A stretch of DNA of 64,000 nucleotides, from positions 170,411 to 234,410 of the forward strand of contig NZ_BMEQ01000003.1 in assembly GCF_014636775.1 (NCBI RefSeq), in the 5' to 3' direction. The position numbers and the translations under genes were made by a program. Position 1 is the stretch's first letter; each line of letters opens with the position of its first letter. Source of the stretch: Kocuria dechangensis. Lineage in GTDB: Bacteria > Actinomycetota > Actinomycetes > Actinomycetales > Micrococcaceae. Under the pieces are notes generated by a model. It saw nothing but the letters and a program-made list of their open reading frames with translations, was not told where the DNA came from and did not search any database. Positions 16,698-25,546 of this stretch are shown here, in pieces.

Positions 16698-16719
16698 GAT
16701 AGTACAAGCATTTACTATC
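16698..16719. promoter_or_regulatory. MarR operator candidate in the marR-hmgA intergenic region
   Basis: GATAGTA (16698-16704) and TACTATC (16713-16719) form a perfect 7-bp inverted repeat with an 8-base spacer, in an AT-rich patch between two divergent starts. Size and location fit a MarR-dimer site overlapping both promoters. Confidence 0.7.
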
Positions 16720-16763
16720 TGAGGAGAGCTGGATCACAGACCGCCACACGCAAGGAGATGGTC

Positions 16764-17990
16764 ATGGCCTACTACCGCCGGATCGGCGCCGTGCCGAAGC
16801 ACCGCCACACCCTGTTCAAGGACGACAGCGGGAACATCCTCTACGAGGAGCTGATGGGCGAGGAGGGCTTCTCCTCCGACTCGTCGCTGCTCTACCACAA
16901 GCACATCCCCTCGGCGATCGTCGGCACCCGGCCGTGGGACCTGCCGGACCAGACGCTCACGCCCAACGACCCGCTGCTGCCGCGCCACCTCAAGCTGCAC
17001 GAGCTCTTCACCGAGGAGCAGGTGCCGGAGACCGACGCCGTGACCGGCCGCCGGCTCGTGCTGGGCAACGGGGACGTCCGGCTCTCCTACGCGCACGTGG
17101 GCAGCACGTCGCCGCTGTACAAGAACGCCGTGGGCGACGAGTGCGTCTACGTCGAGCGCGGCTCCGCGCTGGTCGAGACCCAGTTCGGCCCGCTCGAGGC
17201 CGCCGAGGGCGACTACGTGATCATCCCGCGCGCCACGGTCCACCGCTGGGTGCTGCGCGAGGGCGAGTCCGCCCGGCTCTACTTCGTCGAGGCCAACTCC
17301 CACATCGGCCCGCCGCACCGCTACCTGTCCAAGTACGGCCAGCTCCTGGAGCACGCCCCGTACTGCGAGCGCGACCTGCACGGACCCACGGAGTCGATCC
17401 TGCGGGACGAGGCCGACGTCGAGGTCTACATCAAGCACCGGGGCCGCGGCCCGTCGGGCCTGAGCGGGACGGTCCACATCCTGCCGCAGCACCCCTTCGA
17501 CGTCGTGGGCTGGGACGGGTGCCTGTACCCGTACACCTTCAACATCAAGGACTACATGCCGATCACCGGCAAGGTGCACCAGCCGCCGCCCGTGCACCAG
17601 GTCTTCGAGGGGCACAACTTCGTGATCTGCAACTTCGTGCCCCGGAAGGTCGACTACCACGAGCTGGCCGTGCCGGTGCCGTACTACCACTCGAACGTGG
17701 ACTCCGACGAGGTCATGTTCTACGTGGACGGGGACTACGAGGCGCGCAAGGGCTCGGGCATCGGCAAGGGCTCGGTCTCCCTGCACCCGGGCGGGCACCC
17801 GCACGGCCCCCAGCCCGGGGCGATCGAGAAGTCCCTGGGCGTGGAGTACTTCGACGAGACCGCGGTCATGGTCGACACCTTCCACCCGCTCGACCTCGGC
17901 GAGGCCGGGCTGGCCGGCGACGACGGCAAGTACGCCTCCTCCTGGACCCCCGGTCGCGAGTGGACCGGCGGCCTGTGGTCGAACTCGTGA
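16764..17990 (+). CDS. hmgA: Homogentisate 1,2-dioxygenase
   Basis: This 408-residue cupin-type dioxygenase has the mononuclear Fe(II) site visible near the C-terminal half. YYHSN supplies His309, DEVMFY supplies Glu316, and HPGGHPHGP supplies the last His (345 or 347). The N-terminal YYRRIGAVPKHRHT is typical of the family. It opens homogentisate to maleylacetoacetate. AAGGAG at 16752-16757 precedes ATG 16764. The stop overlaps the next gene by GTGA. It is divergent from a MarR regulator and heads an hmgA-unknown-fahA series. No maleylacetoacetate isomerase of the GST type is present. Confidence 0.93.
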   Translation: MAYYRRIGAVPKHRHTLFKDDSGNILYEELMGEEGFSSDSSLLYHKHIPSAIVGTRPWDLPDQTLTPNDPLLPRHLKLHELFTEEQVPETDAVTGRRLVLGNGDVRLSYAHVGSTSPLYKNAVGDECVYVERGSALVETQFGPLEAAEGDYVIIPRATVHRWVLREGESARLYFVEANSHIGPPHRYLSKYGQLLEHAPYCERDLHGPTESILRDEADVEVYIKHRGRGPSGLSGTVHILPQHPFDVVGWDGCLYPYTFNIKDYMPITGKVHQPPPVHQVFEGHNFVICNFVPRKVDYHELAVPVPYYHSNVDSDEVMFYVDGDYEARKGSGIGKGSVSLHPGGHPHGPQPGAIEKSLGVEYFDETAVMVDTFHPLDLGEAGLAGDDGKYASSWTPGREWTGGLWSNS

Positions 17991-18859
17991 GGGCCGCCAC
18001 GACCGGGGGCGCCGCCGCGCAGGCCGTCCCGGCGCAGTTCGCCCGGTTCTTCGACGACGCCGCGACGTTCCCGCCGGGGCTCGCCCCGCTGGAGAAGGCG
18101 GTCACGGACCACGTGGCGCGGTGGGCGAACCCGCTCGCCGCGGCCGTGGGTCCCGCCGTGCTCACGCTCGAGGACCTGCCCCAGGCCCGCCGGATCGCGG
18201 CGGGCCTGGAGCGGGGGGACCGGCCGGTGGAGGTCTCCGCCGTCGTCCCGGCCGGGCAGCTGGGGGCGGCGCTGGACGCCGCCCGGCAGATCGGCCCGGA
18301 GCTGCGGATGGTCTCGATCGAGCTCAAGACCGACGCCGGGGACCAGGACGTGTGGTCGGCGCAGATCCGCGAGGCCGCCGCGGCGCACGGGATCCCGGTC
18401 TACGTCGAGCTGACCGCGGACCAGGTCCGCGGCGGCGCCCTCGAGCTGCTGGAGAGCACCGGGCTGCGCCTGAAGCACCGCACCGGGGGGATCGAGGCCC
18501 GCCTCTTCCCCAGCCCCGAGCAGCTGGCCGCGGTGCTGGTGGAAGCGGTGGCCGCGCGGATCCCGTTCAAGCTCACCGCCGGGCTGCACGAGGCCGTGCG
18601 CTACACCAGCCCGGAGACCGGCTTCACGCACCACGGCTTCCTCAACATCGCGATGGCCACCGAGGCCGCCCGCGACCACGAGCCCGCCGAGCGCGTGGCC
18701 CGGCTGCTCACCGAGACCGACCCGGCGCCGCTCGTCGAGCTCGCCCGCGCCTCCGACGGGTCCTGGCGCGAGTCCTTCACGTCCTTCGGGACGTGCAGCG
18801 TCGGCGAGCCCGCCGAGAGCCTCGAGCGGCTCGGCCTCTTCCCGCACGGCCTGGCCTGA
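17987..18859 (+). CDS. Unrecognised protein between hmgA and fahA
   Basis: I do not recognise this 290-residue soluble protein. Its beta-strand/alpha-helix alternation (VSAVVPAG, MVSIELK, PVYVELT, LKHRTGG, IPFKLTAGLHEAVRY) looks like a TIM-barrel fold. Conserved-looking Lys, His and Arg residues sit at the ends of several strands, and GFTHHGFLNIAMA lies in the C-terminal third. There are no membrane segments or signal peptide. It begins with GTG overlapping the hmgA stop and ends 87 bases before fahA, so it is made with both. The missing step at this point is maleylacetoacetate to fumarylacetoacetate. A role in that isomerisation or in substrate handover is a guess. Confidence 0.75.
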   Translation: MRAATTGGAAAQAVPAQFARFFDDAATFPPGLAPLEKAVTDHVARWANPLAAAVGPAVLTLEDLPQARRIAAGLERGDRPVEVSAVVPAGQLGAALDAARQIGPELRMVSIELKTDAGDQDVWSAQIREAAAAHGIPVYVELTADQVRGGALELLESTGLRLKHRTGGIEARLFPSPEQLAAVLVEAVAARIPFKLTAGLHEAVRYTSPETGFTHHGFLNIAMATEAARDHEPAERVARLLTETDPAPLVELARASDGSWRESFTSFGTCSVGEPAESLERLGLFPHGLA

Positions 18860-18869
18860 GCCGTTGCGT

Positions 18870-18901
18870 CCTCCCGTTCCCGCGGCACCGGGAACGGGAG
18901 G
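18870..18901. terminator. Hairpin between the unknown gene and fahA
   Basis: A 13-bp perfect stem (18870-18882 with 18889-18901) and a 6-base loop start 11 bases past the stop at 18859. It may act as a partial terminator or as an mRNA stability element inside the operon. Confidence 0.6.
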
Positions 18902-18946
18902 GCGCCGCCGTCTTCCGCTGTCCCCCGCCCCGAAGGAGATCCACCC

Positions 18947-20167
18947 GTGAGCACTGCCGCCGACCGCTTCGCCACCGAGGGCTTCGGCCCCGAGAACCTG
19001 CCCTACGCCTCCTTCTCGCCCACCGGCGGGGACCCCCGCCTGGGGGTGCGACTGGGGGACCGGGCGATCGACCTCGCGGCCCTGGCCGCCACCGTGGAGG
19101 GGCTCGACGACGCCGCGCGCGCGGCGGCCTCGGCGCCGAACCTGGACGCGCTGCTCGCGGCCGGCCACGAGACCTGGACCGCGCTGCGCCGCTGGCTCGT
19201 CGAGGTCGTGACCGCCGACGGGCTCGACGAGGCCGTCGATCAGGCCTCCCACCCGGTCGGCGGGATCACCCTGCACATGCCGTTCACCGTGGCCGACTAC
19301 GTCGACTACTACGCCTCCGAGCACCACGCCTCCAACGTCGGGAAGATCTTCCGCCCCGACCAGGCCCCGCTGCTGCCCAACTGGAAGCACCTGCCCGTGG
19401 GCTACCACGGCCGCTCCGGCACCGTCATCCCCTCGGGCCGCGACTTCCCGCGGCCCAAGGGCCTGCGCCCCGAGCAGTCGGGCACGCCGAGCTTCGGCCC
19501 GTCCCGCCGCCTGGACATCGAGGCGGAGATGGGCTTCGTGCTCGGCGGCTCCGCCCCGGCGGGAGAGGTCTCCCTTCAGCAGGCCGCGGCCGAGCACGTC
19601 TTCGGCGTGGTGCTGTTCAACGACTGGTCCGCCCGCGACATCCAGGCCTACGAGTACGTCCCCCTGGGCCCGTACCTGGGCAAGTCCTTCGCGTCCTCCG
19701 TCTCCCTGTGGGTGGTGCCCTGGGAGGCCCTGGCCGCCGCCCGGGTCCAGCCCCCGGCGCGGGAGCACGAGCTCGCCCCGTACCTGGACGACACCGGCGC
19801 GGAGCCGTGGGGCCTGGACATCACCATGGAGGTCGTGGTCGACGGCCAGACCGTCTCCTGCCCCCCGGTCCGCACCATGTACTGGACCGCCCCCCAGATG
19901 GTCGCGCACATGACCGTCAACGGCGCGTGCCTGCGCCCCGGGGACTTCTTCGGCTCCGGCACGGTCTCCGGCCCCGAGAAGGACCAGCGCGGCTCCTTCC
20001 TGGAGCTCTCCTGGGGCGGGAAGGAGCCGTTCACCCTGCCCGACGGCACCGAGATGAGCTTCCTGCAGGACGGGCAGACCGTCACGCTCAAGGGCACCGC
20101 CCCGGGGCCCGGCGGCTCGGTCATCGACTTCGGCGAGTGCACCGCCACGATCCTGCCGGCCACCTGA
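18947..20167 (+). CDS. fahA: Fumarylacetoacetase
   Basis: This 406-residue FAH protein has an N-terminal SH3-like domain and a C-terminal FAH hydrolase domain. Metal and active-site motifs are present: DYVDYYASEHHASNVGKIF, GYHGRSGTVIPSG, the acidic IEAEMGFVLG, and NDWSARDIQAYEYVPLGPYLGKSFA. It hydrolyses fumarylacetoacetate to fumarate and acetoacetate. AAGGAG at 18933-18938 supports the GTG start. It is the last enzyme of the homogentisate branch. Its acetoacetate would be used by scoAB and the thiolase upstream in the window. Confidence 0.93.
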   Translation: MSTAADRFATEGFGPENLPYASFSPTGGDPRLGVRLGDRAIDLAALAATVEGLDDAARAAASAPNLDALLAAGHETWTALRRWLVEVVTADGLDEAVDQASHPVGGITLHMPFTVADYVDYYASEHHASNVGKIFRPDQAPLLPNWKHLPVGYHGRSGTVIPSGRDFPRPKGLRPEQSGTPSFGPSRRLDIEAEMGFVLGGSAPAGEVSLQQAAAEHVFGVVLFNDWSARDIQAYEYVPLGPYLGKSFASSVSLWVVPWEALAAARVQPPAREHELAPYLDDTGAEPWGLDITMEVVVDGQTVSCPPVRTMYWTAPQMVAHMTVNGACLRPGDFFGSGTVSGPEKDQRGSFLELSWGGKEPFTLPDGTEMSFLQDGQTVTLKGTAPGPGGSVIDFGECTATILPAT

Positions 20168-20184
20168 ATACTGGACCCGGCACG

Positions 20185-20237
20185 CCCGGGTGACCACGAT
20201 CACCCGGGGTGACCACGGCGCGCCGTGGTCACCCCGG
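20185..20237 (+). promoter_or_regulatory. Two overlapping, mutually exclusive hairpins between fahA and the AtoE-like gene
   Basis: Hairpin 1 pairs CCCGGGTGA (20185-20193) with TCACCCGGG (20200-20208). Hairpin 2 is a perfect 34-bp palindrome with arms 20204-20220 and 20221-20237. The two share CCGGG at 20204-20208, so only one can form fully. This could be a terminator with an alternative structure, or simply a strong terminator after fahA. Confidence 0.6.
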
Positions 20238-20288
20238 TGAGGGCGTGGCCACCCGCCGACGTCCGTCTCCCGTCCAGGAGGTCCTGCC

Positions 20289-21656
20289 ATGAGCACCCGC
20301 ACCCGTGAACCCGCCGTCGCCCGGGCCATGCGACCCGTCAACTCGGTGGTGGAGCGGTTCATCCCGAGCGCCCTGAACTTCGCCATCCTCCTGAGCGTGG
20401 CCGTCGGGCTCATGGCGCTCCTGCTCACGGACGCGGGCCCCGCCGACGTGCTGCGCGGCTGGGGCGAGGGGCTCGCCGGGCTGCTCGCCTTCATGACGCA
20501 GATGGCGCTGATCCTGCTCCTGGGCCACGCCCTGGCCAACACCCGGCCCGTGCGGCGGCTGCTCACCGCCCTGGCCGACGTCCCGCGCACCGCGGTCCAG
20601 GCGTACGTGTTCGTCTTCCTCGTGGCGGCGGTCGCGTCCCTCGTCACGTGGGGGCTCGGCCTCGTCGTCGGCGCGCTGCTCGCCCGCGACGTCGCCGCCG
20701 CCGGGGACCGACGCGGCCTGGAGCTCAGCTTCCCCATGCTCGTGGCCTCCGGGTTCTCCGGGTTCGTCGTCTGGCACATGGGCTACTCCGGGTCCGGGCC
20801 CCTGACCGCGGCCACCCCCGGCTCCTTCATCGAGCAGCAGATCGGGCGCACGATCCCCATCTCGGAGACCACGTTCTCCCTCTGGAACATGACCGCCGCG
20901 GTCGTCACGGTGGTGGCCCTCGCCCTCACCCTCTGGCTCATCGCGCCCCGGGCGGTGAACCCCGCGCACCGGATGACCGCCGAGGCCCTCGCGGCGTCCG
21001 AGCAGACCGTGGCCGAGGAGGAGGTCGTCACGCCCGCCGACCGGCTCGACGCCAGCCGGATCCCCACCCTGGTGGTGGGCCTCGCGCTCGCCGGGTACCT
21101 CGTGCTGCACTTCGCCGAGGGCGGCACCGTGACCCTCGACATCGTCAACTGGATGTTCCTGGCCCTGGTCTTCCTGCTCTCCCGCAACGCGTTCGAGGTC
21201 ATGGGCCTGGTCAAGAACGCCGCCGCGAACGTGGGGGACATCCTCCTGCAGTTCCCGCTCTACGCCGGGATCATGGGCATGATGGCCGCGACCGGGCTGA
21301 TCCAGGTGCTCTCCGACTCCGTCGTGGCGGTGGCCTCGCCCCAGACCCTCGGTCTGCTCGCGTTCCTCTCCGCCGGGCTGGTCAACTTCTTCGTCCCCTC
21401 CGGCGGCGGCCAGGTGGCCGTCCAGGCGCCCATCCTCCTCGACGCCGGCGAGCGGCTCGGCGTGGACCCGGCCGTGATGATCATGGCCATCGCCTACGGC
21501 GACCAGTGGACCAACATGATCCAGCCCTTCTGGGCGCTGCCGCTGCTCGCGATCGCCGGGCTGAAGATCCGCGACATCCTCGGCTACACGACCGTGGTGC
21601 TCGTCGTCTCCGGTCTGGTGTTCGGCGCGACGCTGCTGCTCGTCGGGGCGGGCTGA
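20289..21656 (+). CDS. atoE: AtoE-like short-chain fatty acid / acetoacetate transporter
   Basis: This 455-residue membrane protein has about 10-12 segments and matches the AtoE family (short-chain fatty-acid transporter). Landmarks are the start VERFIPSALNFAILLS, the GLVVGALLAR region and the signature NFFVPSGGGQVAVQAPI, followed by GDQWTNMIQPFWALPLL. The family is associated with uptake of short-chain acids such as acetoacetate or butyrate. It follows fahA after a double hairpin, has GGAGG before ATG 20289, and could import acids that feed the scoAB/thiolase pathway. Confidence 0.88.
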   Translation: MSTRTREPAVARAMRPVNSVVERFIPSALNFAILLSVAVGLMALLLTDAGPADVLRGWGEGLAGLLAFMTQMALILLLGHALANTRPVRRLLTALADVPRTAVQAYVFVFLVAAVASLVTWGLGLVVGALLARDVAAAGDRRGLELSFPMLVASGFSGFVVWHMGYSGSGPLTAATPGSFIEQQIGRTIPISETTFSLWNMTAAVVTVVALALTLWLIAPRAVNPAHRMTAEALAASEQTVAEEEVVTPADRLDASRIPTLVVGLALAGYLVLHFAEGGTVTLDIVNWMFLALVFLLSRNAFEVMGLVKNAAANVGDILLQFPLYAGIMGMMAATGLIQVLSDSVVAVASPQTLGLLAFLSAGLVNFFVPSGGGQVAVQAPILLDAGERLGVDPAVMIMAIAYGDQWTNMIQPFWALPLLAIAGLKIRDILGYTTVVLVVSGLVFGATLLLVGAG

Positions 21657-21684
21657 GGCGGTCCGGCGCGGGCCGGACGCCGCC
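21657..21684. terminator. Bidirectional hairpin between convergent genes
   Basis: GTCCGGC (21661-21667) pairs with GCCGGAC (21672-21678), extended by GGCG/CGCC arms. It fills the 29-base gap between the AtoE-like and TetR genes, which converge here. Confidence 0.6.
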
Positions 21685-21685
21685 G

Positions 21686-22207
21686 TCAGGCCCGGGCCAG
21701 GCCCCGCAGGATGATCGCCAGACCGGCCTCGAAGTCCTTCTCGTCCGCGCTGTCCTGCTCCGGTGTGCTCCCCGAGACCGCCGTGCGGGTCTGCTGGGCC
21801 GCCACCGAGCCCAGGGCGAAGCGGACGAGGGCGAGCGCGCCGTGTCGGGCGTCGTCGTCGTCCAGGCCGTCGGCGCGCAGGCGCGCCGTGAGCTCCGCGG
21901 ACGGGGGCAGGGTCTCCGGGGCCAGGGCGTGGGCCACGGCGACGACGTCGGCGCCGTCCCGCACGGCCAGGACCGCCCGGCGCAGCGCGCGCACCAGGTC
22001 CGCGGGGGAGGCCGGCCCGGTGACGGATGCCAGCATGCGCTCGGCGAGGGCGAGCAGCAGCGCCTGCTTGTTGGCCACGTGCCAGTAGAGCGCGCCGGGC
22101 TGGACCTCCAGCTCCCGCGCCAGCCGGCGCATCGTGAGGTCTCCCAGCCCGTAGGTCCGCAGCAGCTCCCACGCCGTGTCCACCACGGCGGTACGGCTCA
22201 GGGCCAC
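21686..22207 (-). CDS. TetR-family regulator, BioQ candidate
   Basis: This 173-residue TetR protein has the N-terminal HTH LGDLTMRRLARELEVQPGALYWHVANKQALL. The GALYWHV form and small size resemble BioQ biotin repressors of Actinobacteria, though that is from memory of the family. The C-terminal ligand domain is not diagnostic. GTG 22207 follows GAGGAGG at a 7-base spacing. The bio operon with its large palindrome lies 3.3 kb away, which makes a BioQ role plausible. Equally, it could control the convergent AtoE-like gene. Confidence 0.75.
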   Translation of the reverse strand: MALSRTAVVDTAWELLRTYGLGDLTMRRLARELEVQPGALYWHVANKQALLLALAERMLASVTGPASPADLVRALRRAVLAVRDGADVVAVAHALAPETLPPSAELTARLRADGLDDDDARHGALALVRFALGSVAAQQTRTAVSGSTPEQDSADEKDFEAGLAIILRGLARA

Positions 22208-22334
22208 GGGGTGCCTCCTCGGGGACTGTAGGACCGCTCCAGTGTACGGCGGGGTCCGACAGGCCCTGCGGTCCCGCCCCGGTGCGCCGCCGCTCGCGGG
22301 CGCCGCGCCCGGGGCCGCGCTGGAGGGCACGACG

Positions 22335-22364
22335 GAGGGCGGCACCCGGCGGGGTGCCGCCCTC
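22335..22364. terminator. Hairpin terminator after the collagen-like gene
   Basis: A 13-bp perfect stem (22335-22347 with 22352-22364) and a 4-base loop lie 44 bases past the leftward stop at 22408. It ends the collagen-like transcript before the tetR promoter. Confidence 0.75.
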
Positions 22365-22407
22365 TCCTCCGGTGCGGCCCGGGGAGCCCGGTGCCGGGCT
22401 CAGCGGC

Positions 22408-23574
<1,167 letters not shown>

Positions 23575-24075
23575 ATGACGACGAAAGAACCCTTCGAGAG
23601 AGTGGTCTCGGACCACGGCGCCACGGTGCTGCGGGTGTGCCGGGCCGTGCTGGGGGCCCACCCCGACGCGGAGGACGCCTGGTCGGAGACCTTCCTGGCC
23701 GCCCTGCGCGCCTACCCGGACCTCCCGGAGGGCGCGAACGTCCAGGCGTGGCTGGTGACCATCGCCCACCGCAAGGCGATCGACATCACCCGTGCGCGGG
23801 CCCGGCGGCCGGTCCCGGTCGAGGAGCTGCCGGACTCGTCGTCGTCGCTCGGGATCACCTCCGGCGCGGACCACGGCCTGTGGGAGGCGCTGGGCGCCCT
23901 GCCCGACAAGCAGCGCAGAGCGGTGGCCTACCACCACCTGGGCGGGCTGCCCTACCGGGAGGTCGCCCTCCTCCTGGGCGGGACGACGGAGGCCGCCCGC
24001 CGCGCCGCCGCCGACGGCATGAGGACCCTGCGCGCGGTCCTGACGGACACCCCTGCGAAAGGAGCCACCCGATGA
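23575..24075 (+). CDS. ECF-type RNA polymerase sigma factor
   Basis: This 166-residue sigma-70 family protein has region 2 from DHGATVLRVCRAVLGAHPDAEDAWSETF through NVQAWLVTIAHRKAIDITRA, and region 4 from LPDKQRRAVAYHHLGGLPYREVALLLGGTTEAARR. ATG 23575 and GTG 23572 are adjacent possible starts. The stop overlaps the methyltransferase start by ATGA, an arrangement suggesting a stress or alkylation-response unit. No anti-sigma gene adjoins it. Confidence 0.87.
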   Translation: MTTKEPFERVVSDHGATVLRVCRAVLGAHPDAEDAWSETFLAALRAYPDLPEGANVQAWLVTIAHRKAIDITRARARRPVPVEELPDSSSSLGITSGADHGLWEALGALPDKQRRAVAYHHLGGLPYREVALLLGGTTEAARRAAADGMRTLRAVLTDTPAKGATR

Positions 24076-24737
24076 GCGCCCCCACCGACGGCCTCGACCT
24101 CGCCCTCGACCTCGCCCTCGACCTCGCCCTCGGTGGGCCGGGCCCGTCCGCCCTGCTCGCCCGCACCGCTCCCGGCGACCGCGCGCTCGCCGCGCTGCAC
24201 CGGAACCTGGAGGCCCTCGCCGACGAGGCCGGGATCCTCGACGTCGCCTACACCACGACCGGCACCCCGGTGGGGACGCTGCTGCTCGCCGCGACCCCGA
24301 CGGGCCTCGTGCGGGTGGCCTACGAGCGGGAGGGCCACGATAGGGTCCTCGCCGAGCTGGCGGAGCGGATCAGCCTCCGGGTCCTGCGCGCCCCGCACCG
24401 GCTGGAGGCGGCCGTCCGGCAGCTCGAGGAGTACTTCGCCGGGGAGCGCACCGGCTTCGACCTCCCGCTGGACCTCACGCTCTCCCGCGGCTTCCGGCAG
24501 AGGGTGCAGCGGCACCTGCCGCAGATCCCCTACGGGCGCACCAGCTCCTACGGGGAGGTCGCGCGGAGCGTGGGCAGCCCGCGGGCCGTGCGGGCCGTGG
24601 GCACGGCGTGCGCGACGAACCCGCTGCCCGTGGTCGTGCCCTGCCACCGCGTGCTGCGCGCCGACGGAGGGCCCGGCGGGTACATCGGCGGCCTGGACGC
24701 CAAGACCGCCCTCCTGGAGCTGGAGCGCGCCGCCTGA
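24072..24737 (+). CDS. ogt: Methylated-DNA--protein-cysteine methyltransferase with N-terminal extension
   Basis: The C-terminal 100 residues contain the ATase motif PCHRV with acceptor Cys191, and the helix-turn-helix Arg finger region YGEVARSVGSPRAVRAVG. It removes alkyl groups from O6-alkylguanine in a one-turnover reaction. The N-terminal ATase domain begins near residue 55 (LLDVAYTTTGTPVGTLLLAATP). Before it is a 50-residue extension with a perfect LDLALDLALDLAL repeat encoded by a tandem CTCGACCTCGCC tract (24094-24132). Coupled to the ECF sigma gene by ATGA, it probably belongs to a DNA-damage response. Confidence 0.9.
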   Translation: MSAPTDGLDLALDLALDLALGGPGPSALLARTAPGDRALAALHRNLEALADEAGILDVAYTTTGTPVGTLLLAATPTGLVRVAYEREGHDRVLAELAERISLRVLRAPHRLEAAVRQLEEYFAGERTGFDLPLDLTLSRGFRQRVQRHLPQIPYGRTSSYGEVARSVGSPRAVRAVGTACATNPLPVVVPCHRVLRADGGPGGYIGGLDAKTALLELERAA

Positions 24738-24791
24738 ACCGGACCGCGCCACCCGGCGGTCTCGCCGCCGCGGGCCGGCCGAGGGCCGGGC

Positions 24792-25445
24792 TCACGGGGG
24801 CCCGGCCCGCGCCGCTCGCAGCGCCCCGGCGCCGAGTGCCGTCAGCCATCCCATCCCCACCGAGATCGAGACGCGCTGGAAGAGCCCGCCGAGGTGCACG
24901 AGGGCCGGCGCCTGGGCGAACCCGGCGCCGGCGAGGACGAACGCGAGGAGCACGGCCGCGGCGCACCCGGCCGAGCCCACCGCCCACCCCTGCCGGCCCC
25001 GGCGCCGGAAGGCCCGGGCCCACAGCAGCATGGCGACCGGCAGCCCCAGGAAGACGGGCGCCGAGGAGAGGTCGTGCAGGAGGGCCGCGGGCCCGCTGCG
25101 ACCGGTCATCCGGTCGGGAGTGCCCGGCGGGTAGCCGCTGACGGGATCCGTGGGGAAGATCCCGGCGCCCACGAGCCCTGCCGCCGTCGCCGCCACGAGG
25201 ACGATGCCCGCCCGCGTGGCGGCCCACGGGCCGTGGGTGCGCCACAGTCCCGCCGCGAACGCCAGGTAGAGCAGGCCGCTGACACAGAAGTTCACCGACT
25301 GGACCCACCCGCCGGGGCCCAGCGCGAGCAGGCTCACCGGGTGCCGCAGGGGGTCGTAGGCGGGCCGCAGGGCGCCGGTGAGCAGGAACACGCCCACGAA
25401 GAGGGGTCCGGCCACCACGCCGCACCCGAGCAGCACCCGGTCCAT
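24792..25445 (-). CDS. DUF998 family membrane protein
   Basis: This 217-residue integral membrane protein has about six hydrophobic helices. It carries DUF998-like features: GPLFVGVFLLTGALRPAYDPLRHPVSLLALGPGGWVQ at the N-terminus and GIFPTDPVSGYPPG in a loop. ATG 25445 is used; the frame extends to 25547, but that would run through the bioB operator. Function is unknown. It converges with ogt and diverges from bioB, so the bio palindrome could also affect it. Confidence 0.82.
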   Translation of the reverse strand: MDRVLLGCGVVAGPLFVGVFLLTGALRPAYDPLRHPVSLLALGPGGWVQSVNFCVSGLLYLAFAAGLWRTHGPWAATRAGIVLVAATAAGLVGAGIFPTDPVSGYPPGTPDRMTGRSGPAALLHDLSSAPVFLGLPVAMLLWARAFRRRGRQGWAVGSAGCAAAVLLAFVLAGAGFAQAPALVHLGGLFQRVSISVGMGWLTALGAGALRAARAGPP

Positions 25446-25503
25446 CCCCTCATGGTCCACCCGGGGCCGGTCCCCCGGAAGGGCAGCGTCGGAGGTCCCG
25501 GAG

Positions 25504-25546
25504 TTGACGGATCCCTGAACACCGTTCAATGATTGAACGGTGTTCA
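25504..25546. promoter_or_regulatory. bioB promoter with 31-bp operator palindrome (BioQ-type)
   Basis: TGAACACCGTTCAAT (25516-25530) and ATTGAACGGTGTTCA (25532-25546) form a perfect inverted repeat around base 25531. TTGACG at 25504-25509 and AATGAT at 25528-25533 (18-base spacer) make a plausible promoter, with transcription starting near the GTG at 25540. The operator therefore covers the -10, the start point and the first codons. The TGAAC/GTTCA half-sites resemble actinobacterial BioQ sites. Confidence 0.8.

Noticed and set aside
17735-20779. 1014-residue leftward frame
   Set aside because: It is antisense to hmgA, the unknown gene and fahA, which have clear motifs and starts; composition is Arg/Gly/Ala-rich shadow.
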